64,000 nucleotides of DNA from Glycine soja (taxonomy: Eukaryota; Streptophyta; Magnoliopsida; Fabales; Fabaceae): contig NC_041021.1 of NCBI RefSeq assembly GCF_004193775.1, forward strand, positions 37,397,718 through 37,461,717, given 5' to 3'. Numbering within the stretch: the first letter of the stretch is position 1; each line of letters opens with the position of its first letter. Position numbers and translations under genes: made by a program. Of this stretch, positions 53,501 to 62,947 are shown one piece after another. The notes under the pieces are model-generated. The model saw nothing but the letters and a program-made list of their open reading frames with translations, had not been told where the DNA came from and made no database searches.

Positions 53501-54194
53501 CATCAATTGGTATTAATGTTTCATTTATGATAGAGGGTATGTTGTATTTTTAGCTTAAAAGCTTTCACAAGGTGACAAGGAATAAGTAATAAAGACGGTA
53601 AGAAAACATTCTTCTTTTGTTCATCTTCTTGATGAAGGGGGACTAATTATAAGATGGATACAGATAGTTCCAGCCGTTTTGCTGGTGCAATCCAGTGTGT
53701 TAATAAAAGAGAAATAGAAGGTTGTAGCTGTCACAGGTAGTTAGAGTCAATGTTCAGTGGAGAAAACCAACCTCACGAAATAGTATCCTATTTTGAAATA
53801 ACTGTCCTGAAATAGTATCCTATTTCAATGTTCAATTAAACATAATTGTGTTGAGTTGATTGGGTTTACTTTTTTTGTCCTGTTAACAACTCGGTGCAAT
53901 CGAATCCAATCTTAACCATTGGATTGAGTAATTAAAAAATTAGAAAAATAAAATAAAGAAATCACAAGAAAAAAGATTTAAATATATTTTTAATTTATGA
54001 TATATATTTGTTTGACATTTGGTTTCTATTAAATTTTTTTTTTAATCAGATTCCTATTAAATTCGTTATCTATTAAATATATGTGATCATAGGTCGGCCA
54101 CACATACATGTCACATGTAATGTAACATTTACAAAAATAAAAAATAATTACGATATCGTTTGAATATAAGTTTAAAAAAACTTTTTTTTAAAAG

Positions 54195-54500
54195 CACTTT
54201 CCACCTTCATCCAAGTTGACCCCTCCTCTGAGAAAGGCAACCCCAACCCCTCAACAACAACAACTTGAAATCCAAACTCTACACGCTTTCTCCCTTCCTC
54301 CCCTCGTTAATTTCGTGGGCCCTTTCCGCCTCCACAGCGAGCCCGTCATGGTCGCATGCGCCGCCGTGGGGTGTGACTACCTCGACTTCTCCAACGAGTC
54401 CAAGTTCATAGAGCGCATGGAGGCCACACACCACAAGAGGACCGTCGAGACCGCGCATTCGTCATCTTTGACTGCGGTTGCTTCTCCAAACCTGTCACGC
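54195..54500 (+). pseudogene. Fragment of a saccharopine dehydrogenase-like oxidoreductase
   Basis: The frame encodes NFVGPFRLHSEPVMVACA, then GCDYLDFSNESKFIERMEA and HHKRTVETA. This matches the conserved stretch of the plant At5g39410-type protein around 'VGPFRLHGEPVV..GCDYLDISGE'. Only about 80 of roughly 450 residues are present. The frame runs out into unrelated residues after 54460, where the family has VSACGFDS. GC content is far above the flanks. No splice sites or start are supported. It appears to be cargo of the surrounding Pack-MULE. Confidence 0.7.
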
Positions 54501-54633
54501 ACCATAACTGCAACCTGATTTTTTAGATCTAGGTTTTTAGCTCCCAAGTTTGGGTTTGTTGATCGGTTTGCAGTACCCCCGACGCAGGTTCGATTTTGGG
54601 TTCGCGGTTCATGCAACAGTTGAATATTCTTAC

Positions 54634-55078
54634 TGTTGGAAATTTTAGTGTAATTGATCTCTTTATTATGTTAAAATAAGAGTGCACGCTTGTTTTAATG
54701 TAATAACGAGATGTTCGGTTTAGGCAAAGGTTGGAAGTTACATGGAAGTTACTAAAACTTCCATCAACGGTTGGAAGTTACATGGAAGTTACATGGAAGT
54801 TACTAAAACTTCCATCAACGGCAGTTTTTAAAATAAAAAAACTTCCATCAACCGCCAAAAACCACCTGTTCTTTGATTATAAATAATCATTCTGGTTTAG
54901 AAAGCATAACGATGTGACAAAACATACAAGACCAAAACAAAACTCTTGAGTTATAATCTTCTGATTTTATCCGATTGGACAATTTTGGTTGAACCCCGAA
55001 ATTTGATTCAATCTGAAAGTGTTATACACGACTTCAGATTTATCCAAGTATTATCTCGATTTTCAAATTTAACCAACA
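54634..55078 (+). repeat. 5' LTR of the copia element
   Basis: Contains a 'gattataaata' TATA-like site near 54878. Near 54730-54820 are repeats of 'ggttggaagttacatggaag' with the complementary 'aacttccat', which can fold into short hairpins. One 11-bp unit ('acatggaagtt') more than in the 3' LTR accounts for the whole length difference. Confidence 0.95.
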
Positions 55079-55102
55079 AAAGATTGAATCAAATATTTCG
55101 AG

Positions 55103-57255
55103 ATGACGAACGATAGTTCGAAGATGACAAGCAAATTTGCGAAGTTGGACAAGTTTGAAGGGCAGGATTTCAAAAGATGGCAGAAGAAGATGCACTTTCT
55201 CTTGACAACATTGAATGTGGTGTATGTGCTGAGTACACCGATGCCGGTGTATATGGAAGACGAAACTCTGGATCAAACAAGGAAGCGTTCGAAATGGGAG
55301 AACGACGACTACATTTGTCGTGGACACATTCTGAACGGTATGTCTGACTCTCTCTTTGATATTTATCAAAATGTTGAGTCTGCTAAGGAATTATGGGACT
55401 CTCTTGAATCCAAGTATATGGCAGAAGATGCCTCAAGTAACAAATTCTTAGTTAGTAATTTCTTTAATTACAAAATGATTGATTCGAGGCCTGTTATGGA
55501 ATAATATAATGAACTGCTGCGGATTTTGGGTCAGTTTACTCAACATGATTTGAAAATGGATGAATCCATTGCAGTTTCATCTATAATTGATAAACTGCCT
55601 TCTTCTTGGAAAGACTTCAAGCATACCTTGAAACATAAGAAGGAAGAGTTGACTCTGGTTCAACTCGGTAGTCATTTCATGATTGAGGAGTCGCTGAGGG
55701 CTCAGGAAATTGACAAAGTCAATGATAAAACCGTAGCAGGTTCCTCTTCCGTTAATATGGTAGAGGAAAGTGGAACAGTTAAGCAAAATTACAATGCTAA
55801 AGGTAACAAACGAAAATTTCAAGGAAATAAGAACAAAGGTCCAAACAAACAAACAAAATTGTCATGTTGGAAGTGTGGGAAACCTGGTCATTTAAAGAGG
55901 GATTGCTGGGTGTTCAAAGGAAAGAACAAGGCTGGTCCAAGTGGGTCTAATGATCCTGAAAAGCAACAAGGTCAGATTGTAGTGAATAATTTTAATTCGA
56001 ATACGAATTCAAATTATGTATCACTAATATCTGATGCATTCTATGTGCAGGATGATGACGTTGCTTGGTGGTTTGATTCGGGAGCAACAAGCCATGTGTG
56101 CAAAGATCGTCGTTGGTTCAAGGAATTTAGACCAATCGATGATGGCTCTATTGTGAAGATGGACAATGTTGCAACTGAACCAATCCTAGGATTAGGTTGT
56201 GTGAATTTAGTTTTTACTTCCGGAAAAAGTTTGTATTTGGATAATGTCTTATTTGTACCTGATATTCGTAAGAACTTATTGTCTGGTATGGTTTTAAATA
56301 ATTGTGGTTTCAAGCAAGTACTTTAAAGTGACAAGTACATCTTGTCAAGACATGGTTCGTTTGTTGGATTTGGTTATCGTTGTAATGGAATGTTTAAATT
56401 AAACATTGATGTTCCTTTTGTTCATGAATCTGTTAGTATGGCCTCGTGTAGTTCTATAACTAATATGACAAAATCAGAAATTTGGCATGCTAGATTAGGA
56501 CATGTTCATTACAAAAGATTAAAAGATATGTCAAAACAAGTATGATTCCTCCTTTTGATATGAACATTGAAAAATGAAAAACTTGCTTGTTGACCAAGAT
56601 CATTAGGAAACCTTTTAAGGATGTTAAAAGTGAGACTAAAGTCTCAGACCTTATTCATAGTGATTTGTGTGATTTGCATGCTACTCCATCATTAGGTCAT
56701 AAAAAATATCTTGTTACTTTTATTGATGATGCATCAAGGTATTGTTATGTATATTTATTAAATACAAAAGATGAAGCTCTTGATAAATTTAAAATTTATA
56801 AGAAAGAGGTAGAACTTCATCAAAATGGGCTAATCAAAACTCTTCGTACGGATAGGGGAGGTGAGTATTATGATCCAGTTTATTTTCAATCTACTGGAAT
56901 AATACATCAAACTACAGCTCCCTATACACCACAACAGAATGGTGTAGCCGAAAGGAAGAATAGAACCTTGAAAGAAATGGTGAATTTCATGTTATCCTAT
57001 TCGGGTTCAAGTGAAGGATTTTGGGGTGAGGCTATGTTGGCAGCCTGTTACTTGTTGAACCGAATTCCTAACAAAAGGAATAAGGTTACCCCATATGAAC
57101 TTTGGCACAAAAAGACACCAAATTTGAGTTATCTCAAAATTTGGAGATGTAGGGCTGTGAGAACTCAGCATAATTTGGCCGATCATTTAACCAAAGGGTT
57201 AAGTAGAGATCTCGTGAAAAGGTCGGCTGTGGGATTAGGATTAAAGTCTATCTGA
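55103..57255 (+). pseudogene. Defective copia gag-pol
   Basis: Gag starts at 55103 (MTNDSSKMTSKF) with LDKFEGQDFKRWQKKM and the zinc knuckle CWKCGKPGHLKRDC near 55866. Protease is recognised by WWFDSGATSHVC near 56067, then the GAG-pre-integrase motif HARLGHVHYKRLK near 56484, and integrase core motifs IHSDLCDLH, TLRTDRGGEY and APYTPQQNGVAERKNRTLKE (56650-56970). Breaks are a stop at 55502 in gag, a stop at 56324 after protease, and a frameshift plus stop between 56540 and 56580. After LKIWRC near 57149 the frame jumps to the extreme end of RNase H (QHNLADHLTKGL), so all of reverse transcriptase and nearly all RNase H are deleted. It cannot move by its own proteins. Confidence 0.93.
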
Positions 57256-57791
57256 AATCTCTTATGTTAAGATACCCAATTCCCATCTAATATGACATTA
57301 GGTGCTGAATTCAATGTGGAAAGCTTAACATGTAGAGATTGGAACACATCATCGAAAGTATCTCAAAAGGAATGTGTTCGGTTCTGCAAGTTAAGGAGGT
57401 TGAAGTATAACTTCTTAATGGTTCTTTTGAAAAATTGCATTTGCAGGTGCAAAAAAAAAAAAAAAAAAGGACTACCTATATAAGCATGAAGTTTAGCCGC
57501 TTCAAGAAGCTGGGACTTGGCTTTGATATGCTTATGAAGGATAGGGACACAGGCTAGTAAAACTAGTGTCGAGCAAGAGTAATGTTATAAACTATTGTGC
57601 AGATTATCTTCATGTATTCATTATGAATAGAAAGGGTTCAATCCTTAGTGACACCCTGATATTCGAATATTTGAAACGTATAATTTGCTAAGATGAAATT
57701 CAATCGTCACGATATTTCATCTATGCTGTAGTTTGTGGTATGTTATGACTTTGGTGATTTGATCGGTAATTACACTAAAATGGGGGAGGTT

Positions 57792-58225
57792 TGTTGGAAA
57801 TTTTAGTGTAATTGATCTCTTTATTATGTTAAAATAAGAGTGCACGCTTGTTTTAATGTAATAACGAGATGTTCGGTTTAGGCAAAGGTTGGAAGTTACA
57901 TGGAAGTTACTAAAACTTCCATCAACGGTTGGAAGTTACATGGAAGTTACTAAAACTTCCATCAACGGCAGTTTTTAAAATAAAAAAACTTCCATCAACC
58001 GCCAAAAACCACCTGTTCTTTGATTATAAATAATCATTCTGGTTCAGAAAGCATAACGATGTGACAAAACATACAAGACCAAAACAAAACTCTTGAATTA
58101 TAATCTTCTGATTTTATCCGATTGAACAATTTTGGTTGAACCCCGAAATTTGATTCAATCTGAAAGTGTTATACACGACTTCAGATTTATCCAAGTATTA
58201 TCTCGATTTTCAAAATTAACCAACA
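57792..58225 (+). repeat. 3' LTR of the copia element
   Basis: Nearly identical to the 5' LTR apart from four substitutions (for example 'ggttcagaaag' against 'ggtttagaaag') and lack of one 11-bp repeat unit. Confidence 0.95.
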
Positions 58226-58230
58226 CTTAC

Positions 58231-58640
58231 ACCATTAGGATCTCGAATTGGAGTTAGGCGGCCTTGGCGAGATGGAGTTTTTCGGGGTTGACGGTGGCCA
58301 TGCGGTCGCTGATGGAGTGCTGGAGGAGCTTGGTGGTGTGGTGGAGGTTGGAGAGCTAGTTGGTTTTGGCAATGATGGAGCGGTGAGGGTTAGAAAGCGC
58401 TCAGAGTGGAGGCGGTAGATAGAGGACTAGAGCGAGGAGAGCGTGGATCTGAGCACGAATTTGGACGCTGGTGCGAAGGGATCGTCCCAAGAGTTGGTTT
58501 TGCGGGAGAACGACGAGGATTCTACGGAGTCGAGGTAATTGAGGTGCGGCGGCGCAGTCGACGATGTCGTTTTGTTGAAGCTTCTTGCGGAGGTGAAAGT
58601 GTTTGTGGGGATCGAGGGTGAGGGTGTGGGAAAAGGAGAA
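58231..58640 (-). pseudogene. Fragment of a COG5 (Golgi tethering complex subunit 5) gene
   Basis: Read on the minus strand, the pieces LSNLHHTTKLLQHSI and NPEKLHLAKAA, then LQFEIL, line up with the N-terminal region of plant COG5 (LSNLHRTTELLQH..DPEKLDLAKAAQL as I recall it). Upstream, VLRSTLSSL and SSIYRLHSERF fit the preceding helical part. Stops replace three codons in that frame, two of them at expected Gln codons, so it is not translatable. The most upstream part (KKLQQNDIVDCAA) is not securely assigned. The opposite-strand frame at 58406-58621 is a shadow. It appears to be the second cargo of the Pack-MULE. Confidence 0.6.
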
Positions 58641-59310
58641 ACGACGTGGTCTTTACTTTTATTTTTCTAAAAACAAAATCCTACATGTTATTTCCATAAT
58701 ACAAATATTACATGTGACATCATACAACACTTACGTACTTACGTATTCAGTTAACGACGTAAACAAATATTAAATTTCGATGACTTCCAATAAAAGTTAT
58801 CAAATATTAAGAATTCCTCTGAAAACCTAATCAAATTAGGGACCAAATATCAAAACCAGATATATATACCAAAAACATATTTAAGTTAAGGAAAAAAAAA
58901 TGAAGAGACCACAACTTGCTTACACTCCTAAGCTTATCCCTGACATAATATTCTATTTATTTTTAACTTAATGGTGAGATTTGTTCTCCAAACACTCCTC
59001 CAATCAAAGCTAAAGTTCTAAAATCATATACTCAGATGTATATATATTATTCATCCATAATCCGTATGCACAAGGCTCGTGAGAGATCTTAACGGAGACA
59101 TGGGTAATGTAAACCATGGAGCTCACTTTGCACTTCACTGACTTCAGGGTAATTGCAGTAGAAGCATTTTACATACTCCTTTTTCATGTAAAAAGACGAG
59201 CAAGTTCCTTTACACACACGAATGTATGTATGCATGATACCTGATGGGATGATAAACACCAATTGCGACGAAGAATATGGTCCTCGATTACTCCCTATGG
59301 ACTCTACCAA

Positions 59311-62300
59311 CTACTCTGCTCCATAAGAAGGCATGCCATTCTGAGCTATAATCATTTTTGGTTTCTCGCAAGTCACAACAATCTCATCATCATCATCATC
59401 TTTGAACTCTCTAAAGTGTGCCATTCGACCCAACTCTTCAACTTCATCCATAACACGATCCAGTTTAGCCACCATCTCTAAAAGCAAAGAAGTGAAAGCA
59501 GCAAAGGGTAATGCCTCTGAGAATTCAAGGCTAATGATGGCACTCTTACTCAGTTGTGGCCTTAAAACCTTCTTTGCCTGTTCACGAGAGTGTTCTTTGG
59601 ATTTACATCCACGTGGCGAAAAATAATCATTCTTAACACTTGATAATGGGGTTCTTGCACTTGCTGTGTCCTCTTCAAGCTTTTGAACTGGGGTGTTAGG
59701 GGTTCGACCATTCCTCGAGCCTAGTACAAGTTGTGGTTGGGATTTCAATGCATTGTCAAGGTCTTGTAATGCTTCATTGAGGTTGTTTGAGAGTGTTTGA
59801 GGGGAGAATTGACGTTTGTTCCTTATGCTGTTGGCCAGTTCCCTTAATACTTTTGACACTTCCTCTCCAAGTCTGATGCAAGAATCTTTGTACACCGCAC
59901 GAATTGACTTTGGTGTCTTAAGAATCAAATGTTAATAAATTAATAAATCAGTCAATGGAATATATAGTAAAATCATGATAATAAGCATCAAATAAGAAGT
60001 TGCACTTATAGGCTTAACTAATCCTCCTATTATTGTTGTTGAAATTCGATTTCGGTCCCCTATTTTTTCCCCCTCAATTTTAATCCCCCAATTATTTTAA
60101 TTATGCAACAAAGGTCTTTATCAAGCTATGATTGAAATATCAAGTGACTCTGAAAACAGTGGAAACCGTCTTGTGATTGATGAAATCAAGCAATTTTAAG
60201 AGAATGCCGCATCAATATAGATGTGCCAATGTGACTGTGCAGTAGCATGTTTGGTTAATATTTCCATTAAATATTGAATGTTAAGTTAATGAGTAAATTA
60301 AAACTGCATAATTAAAATAGTAGGAACCAAATTCGTGCAAAAAAGATACGTGAAGACAATTTTATTTTATTTTTTTAAAAAAAAGGACGGCCAAGCCATC
60401 AAGGTAAGGTGTGACATTCCAACTATATTGACACTTAATACCTTAACTATCCCACACAGTGTGGACAAAAATTGAATTCAACTATGATTAAGTCTACTTT
60501 TCCAATTATGTTGATATTGAAGTGCAAGAGAGTTTCACCATGTCAGCAAAGATGTGTTGATGTGATAATGCAATAGAATGTCATGTTAGTATTTTCATTA
60601 AATATTGGATGTTAAGTTAAAAAATAAATAAAAACTGAATAATGATTATGGAGACAAAAATTGAATTTCAACGATAAATTAAGTCTACTGTTCTGATAAT
60701 TATAAATATGCTAGCTAAAATAATAGTGATTCCTAGACAAAATGGTCTTGAATATTATTTAGACCCAGGTATCCAGTGATTGTTATCCATGTGCTATCAA
60801 TAACATGACAGATCATAATCCAGGTTCTGGAGTTCAATGATGGACATAATGGAATCATGTGGAAGCAATTTTTGAGGGAAAGAAAACATGAGTTGGCATA
60901 ATGACCTAGATCAACTAGTAAGTTGTTGTAATTTGAAAAGAATTGTCACAATCCTCATCTGTATGATTTAATTCATTTAAGAGTTAAGTGAAAGATAACA
61001 ACAGCAAAATTCCAAATGCAGCTACCAGCTTTTATCATGAAACTCACTCGATTAAGTTCTAAAATAAGAAGTTTCATAGCCGTCTCAAATGTTATGATGC
61101 TCCGAACAGGGTTCAGGATACTTTTAAGATATATTTACGTTTTTGAGGGTAGAAAGCAGAAGCACATTAAAATTAATTTTAAGTTAATTTTGGCATTATA
61201 CAAACTCATTTTTAAGTTTAAAAAGTTTTATTTCCAAAAAATAAAATTGATTTAGTACCTGAATTTCAGACTGTAGACATCCATGTAGTGCTACAACAGT
61301 GTAACTGAATTGGCGAAGAGCAGCTCCCACTCTTGCATATTGATGCCATGGGATTCTGTGGCAATATCTTGAGCATCTTGGTTCCCAGCTTGCTTGTAAT
61401 GCCTGTTCATACAATAATTCAACATATGAACTTCCATCACAAACCGCTGGTTTTTGACATGTTTCACTAAATAATATAGGAGCACTGACTTACCAATGTT
61501 TCATCGTTTGCTTTGGAATCTAAAACAGCTTTGTAACCTTCGTAAATAGGGTCCTCGGATGAATCATCTTCAGTTGCTTGTTTTGCAGAATCATAAAAAT
61601 ATTCCATGACACAGACTGCATGGTTCTTTAGACCATCAATGATAGTATATAGATCAAAGGGCTAAAGCAACATTTTCATATTTAACAAATAATCTTCAAC
61701 AGTTCTTTGTTTTGCAAAAACTGAACTAGCATTCTATATTTAAAAGTTCACCTTAATTACCTTGTATAGAATTGGCTAAGCCTTCAAGCTTTGTTATTGT
61801 GTTGTTTTGGAGGTCTTCCCCTGACCAGTTTGGAAATACTAATATGCTCATCACAAGACATAGGCCACAACCTATGGCAATGGTGGACATGCGATCTTTT
61901 GCAATGTTCCAGACATTGTCAATGCGGTAGCTTGACACAGTTATCAAATTGAAGGTCAGGAGAAAGATCAGAACACCATAATCATAATTCTTCTTGATGT
62001 AGGGGATGAACCTCACATAAGTAGTCATTGCTCCTGCCAACCAAAAGTGAAACGGGTTTGACACGTGACTCTAAATGTTTGTGCTTTGTATGATCGGCTC
62101 AAGTTTAACATATCAATTGTGTTCCTCTTAAAATTTCGACAAATAGATGCTTTTATGGCATGACACTATATGGAGAAGAATTGGGAAGAGATATAAGGTT
62201 AGTCTAGTGATGAAGGGAGAAGGGAAGGGGGAGAGATCATGGGTTCGAATCCCCCGCTAACAAAAACTAACAATACTAACAACTAACATTAACCGATAAA

Positions 62301-62947
62301 AAACAGGAAACTAATTCACCAGACTACAGAAAAGGCTATCTCTATTTTTGGTAATTCTTCGAAAGCCTTTCAAATTATTTTCAAACTACAAATCAAGTGT
62401 CTTTCATGACTATGATATTAGATGCTTACCTAACATAAAAACTGCAACACCAATGAAAACTGCTCGAAAAATCCGACCAGGGGCATCTGCAACATACTCA
62501 ATAAGAAATGCCAATGATCCTGCTAACAGAGTCCCTAATCCTCTATTTAGTCCTTTGGATAATGTTGCCCCTGCAATAACAGGAATGCCAAAATGATAAA
62601 AAAAAAATGGATTCTTCAATACCAATTGAAGCTTTGATCTAAAAACAAAACAATGTCACTGAGATAGCCTTACCGACAGTGAACTCCATCACCACAACCA
62701 CAGTCATGACAGCCCACATAGCATTTTTCCCTATCCCTTTGAACAATGGCTCCATCAGATACAGCAAAGAAACTAGTGTCAAAGCCATGCCAACTTTCAA
62801 AGCATGGACCACTCTTCTTGGATCCTCTTTGCCAACCTTCCATGTTGCCCTCCTTGCCAAACCAGGAAAACTTTTCACCTTATCAGCAAAACTATAAACA
62901 TACCTCAATTGCCTAGAGCTTTTGATACTAGTATTGGTTTCAGCCAT
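59311..62947 (-). CDS. Aluminum-activated malate transporter (ALMT), copy B
   Basis: Tandem twin of the gene at 49801-53063 with the same six-exon structure: 62947-62674, 62570-62430, 62033-61761, 61615-61494, 61402-61259 and 59916-59311. Exons 2-5 have identical lengths to copy A (141, 273, 122 and 144 bp). The product is 519 residues. The N-terminus MAETNTSIKSSRQLRYVY has 11 residues absent from copy A. Family motifs are present: DPRRVVHALKVG, NAMWAVMTVVVVMEFTVG, KGLNRGLGTLLAGSLAF and the WEP motif in SWEPRCSRYC. The C-terminal domain is 4 codons shorter than in copy A, from several small in-frame indels in the variable linker, and includes a DDDD stretch near the end. The phase-2 acceptor of exon 4 is taken at 'catgcag' because it restores IQVCVMEYFYD. 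The gene looks intact and is the likelier ancestral-promoter copy. Confidence 0.9.
60013..60683. mobile_element. Same MITE in ALMT copy B, enlarged by internal duplication
   Basis: The left end CTTAACTAATCCTCCTATTA and the right end 'aattaagtctac' correspond to the copy A element. The right part is repeated: 'gacaaaaattgaattcaac..tatgattaagtctac' ends near 60496 and again, as 'gacaaaaattgaatttcaac..ttaagtctac', near 60687, giving a period of about 186-190 bp. Spacer phrases 'attaaatattg(g/a)atgttaagttaa' are doubled accordingly. Confidence 0.6.
62195..62285 (+). mobile_element. tRNA-derived SINE-like insertion in ALMT copy B, intron 2
   Basis: An A-box-like 'ttagtctagtgatg' is followed about 45 bp later by a perfect B box 'gggttcgaatccccc' and then a simple 'aactaacaatactaacaac' tail. 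The segment is absent from the same intron of copy A, so it inserted after the duplication. It is not a tRNA gene: there is no acceptor stem pairing or anticodon arm. Confidence 0.65.

Larger units (their letters stand above)
49436..53782 (-). repeat. Tandem duplication unit A (ALMT copy A and flanks)
   Basis: It matches unit B (58951-63258) from the 3' flank ('tttatttatttttaactta..atggtgagatttgttctcc') through all six ALMT exons and introns to the 5' flank ('gatacagatagttccagccgtttt', 'gaaaaccaacctcac'). Homology stops at about 53782. Unit A alone has the LTR remnant at 53111-53500. Confidence 0.9.
54634..58225 (+). mobile_element. Ty1/copia LTR retrotransposon, internally deleted
   Basis: LTRs lie at 54634-55078 (445 bp) and 57792-58225 (434 bp), both starting TGTTGGAAATTTTAG and ending TTAACCAACA. 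A perfect 5-bp target duplication CTTAC sits at 54629-54633 and 58226-58230. A polypurine tract ('tgggggaggt') lies just before the 3' LTR. The usual Met-tRNA primer site is not seen after the 5' LTR. Gag-to-integrase order with protease before integrase places it in copia. The LTRs differ by four substitutions and one 11-bp indel by eye, so it is young. Confidence 0.96.
53978..58883. mobile_element. Probable Pack-MULE carrying two gene fragments, split by a copia element
   Basis: The left end (from 53978: TTAAATATATTTTTAATTTA) and the complement of the right end (from 58883: TTAAATATGTTTTTGGTATA) are similar. They share further in-order phrases: 'tttga(c/t)atttggt', 'gtcacatgtaat' and 'aaaataaaa.taa' up to 'tcgttt'. 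This gives long inverted ends of about 190-230 bp, as in Mutator-like elements. Inside are two GC-rich gene fragments in opposite orientation. Removing the copia insertion leaves about 1.3 kb, a common Pack-MULE size. A-rich flanks ('caagaaaaaaga' and 'aaggaaaaaaaa') may be the worn 9-bp duplication. Two chance gene-fragment insertions are the alternative. Confidence 0.6.

Noticed and set aside
58406..58621. 71-codon Arg/Gly-rich frame on the plus strand
   Set aside because: It is the opposite strand of the COG5-like fragment.
62208..62270. Candidate tRNA gene from a perfect B box
   Set aside because: No foldable cloverleaf, acceptor stem or anticodon loop; the tail and absence from the twin intron point to a SINE.
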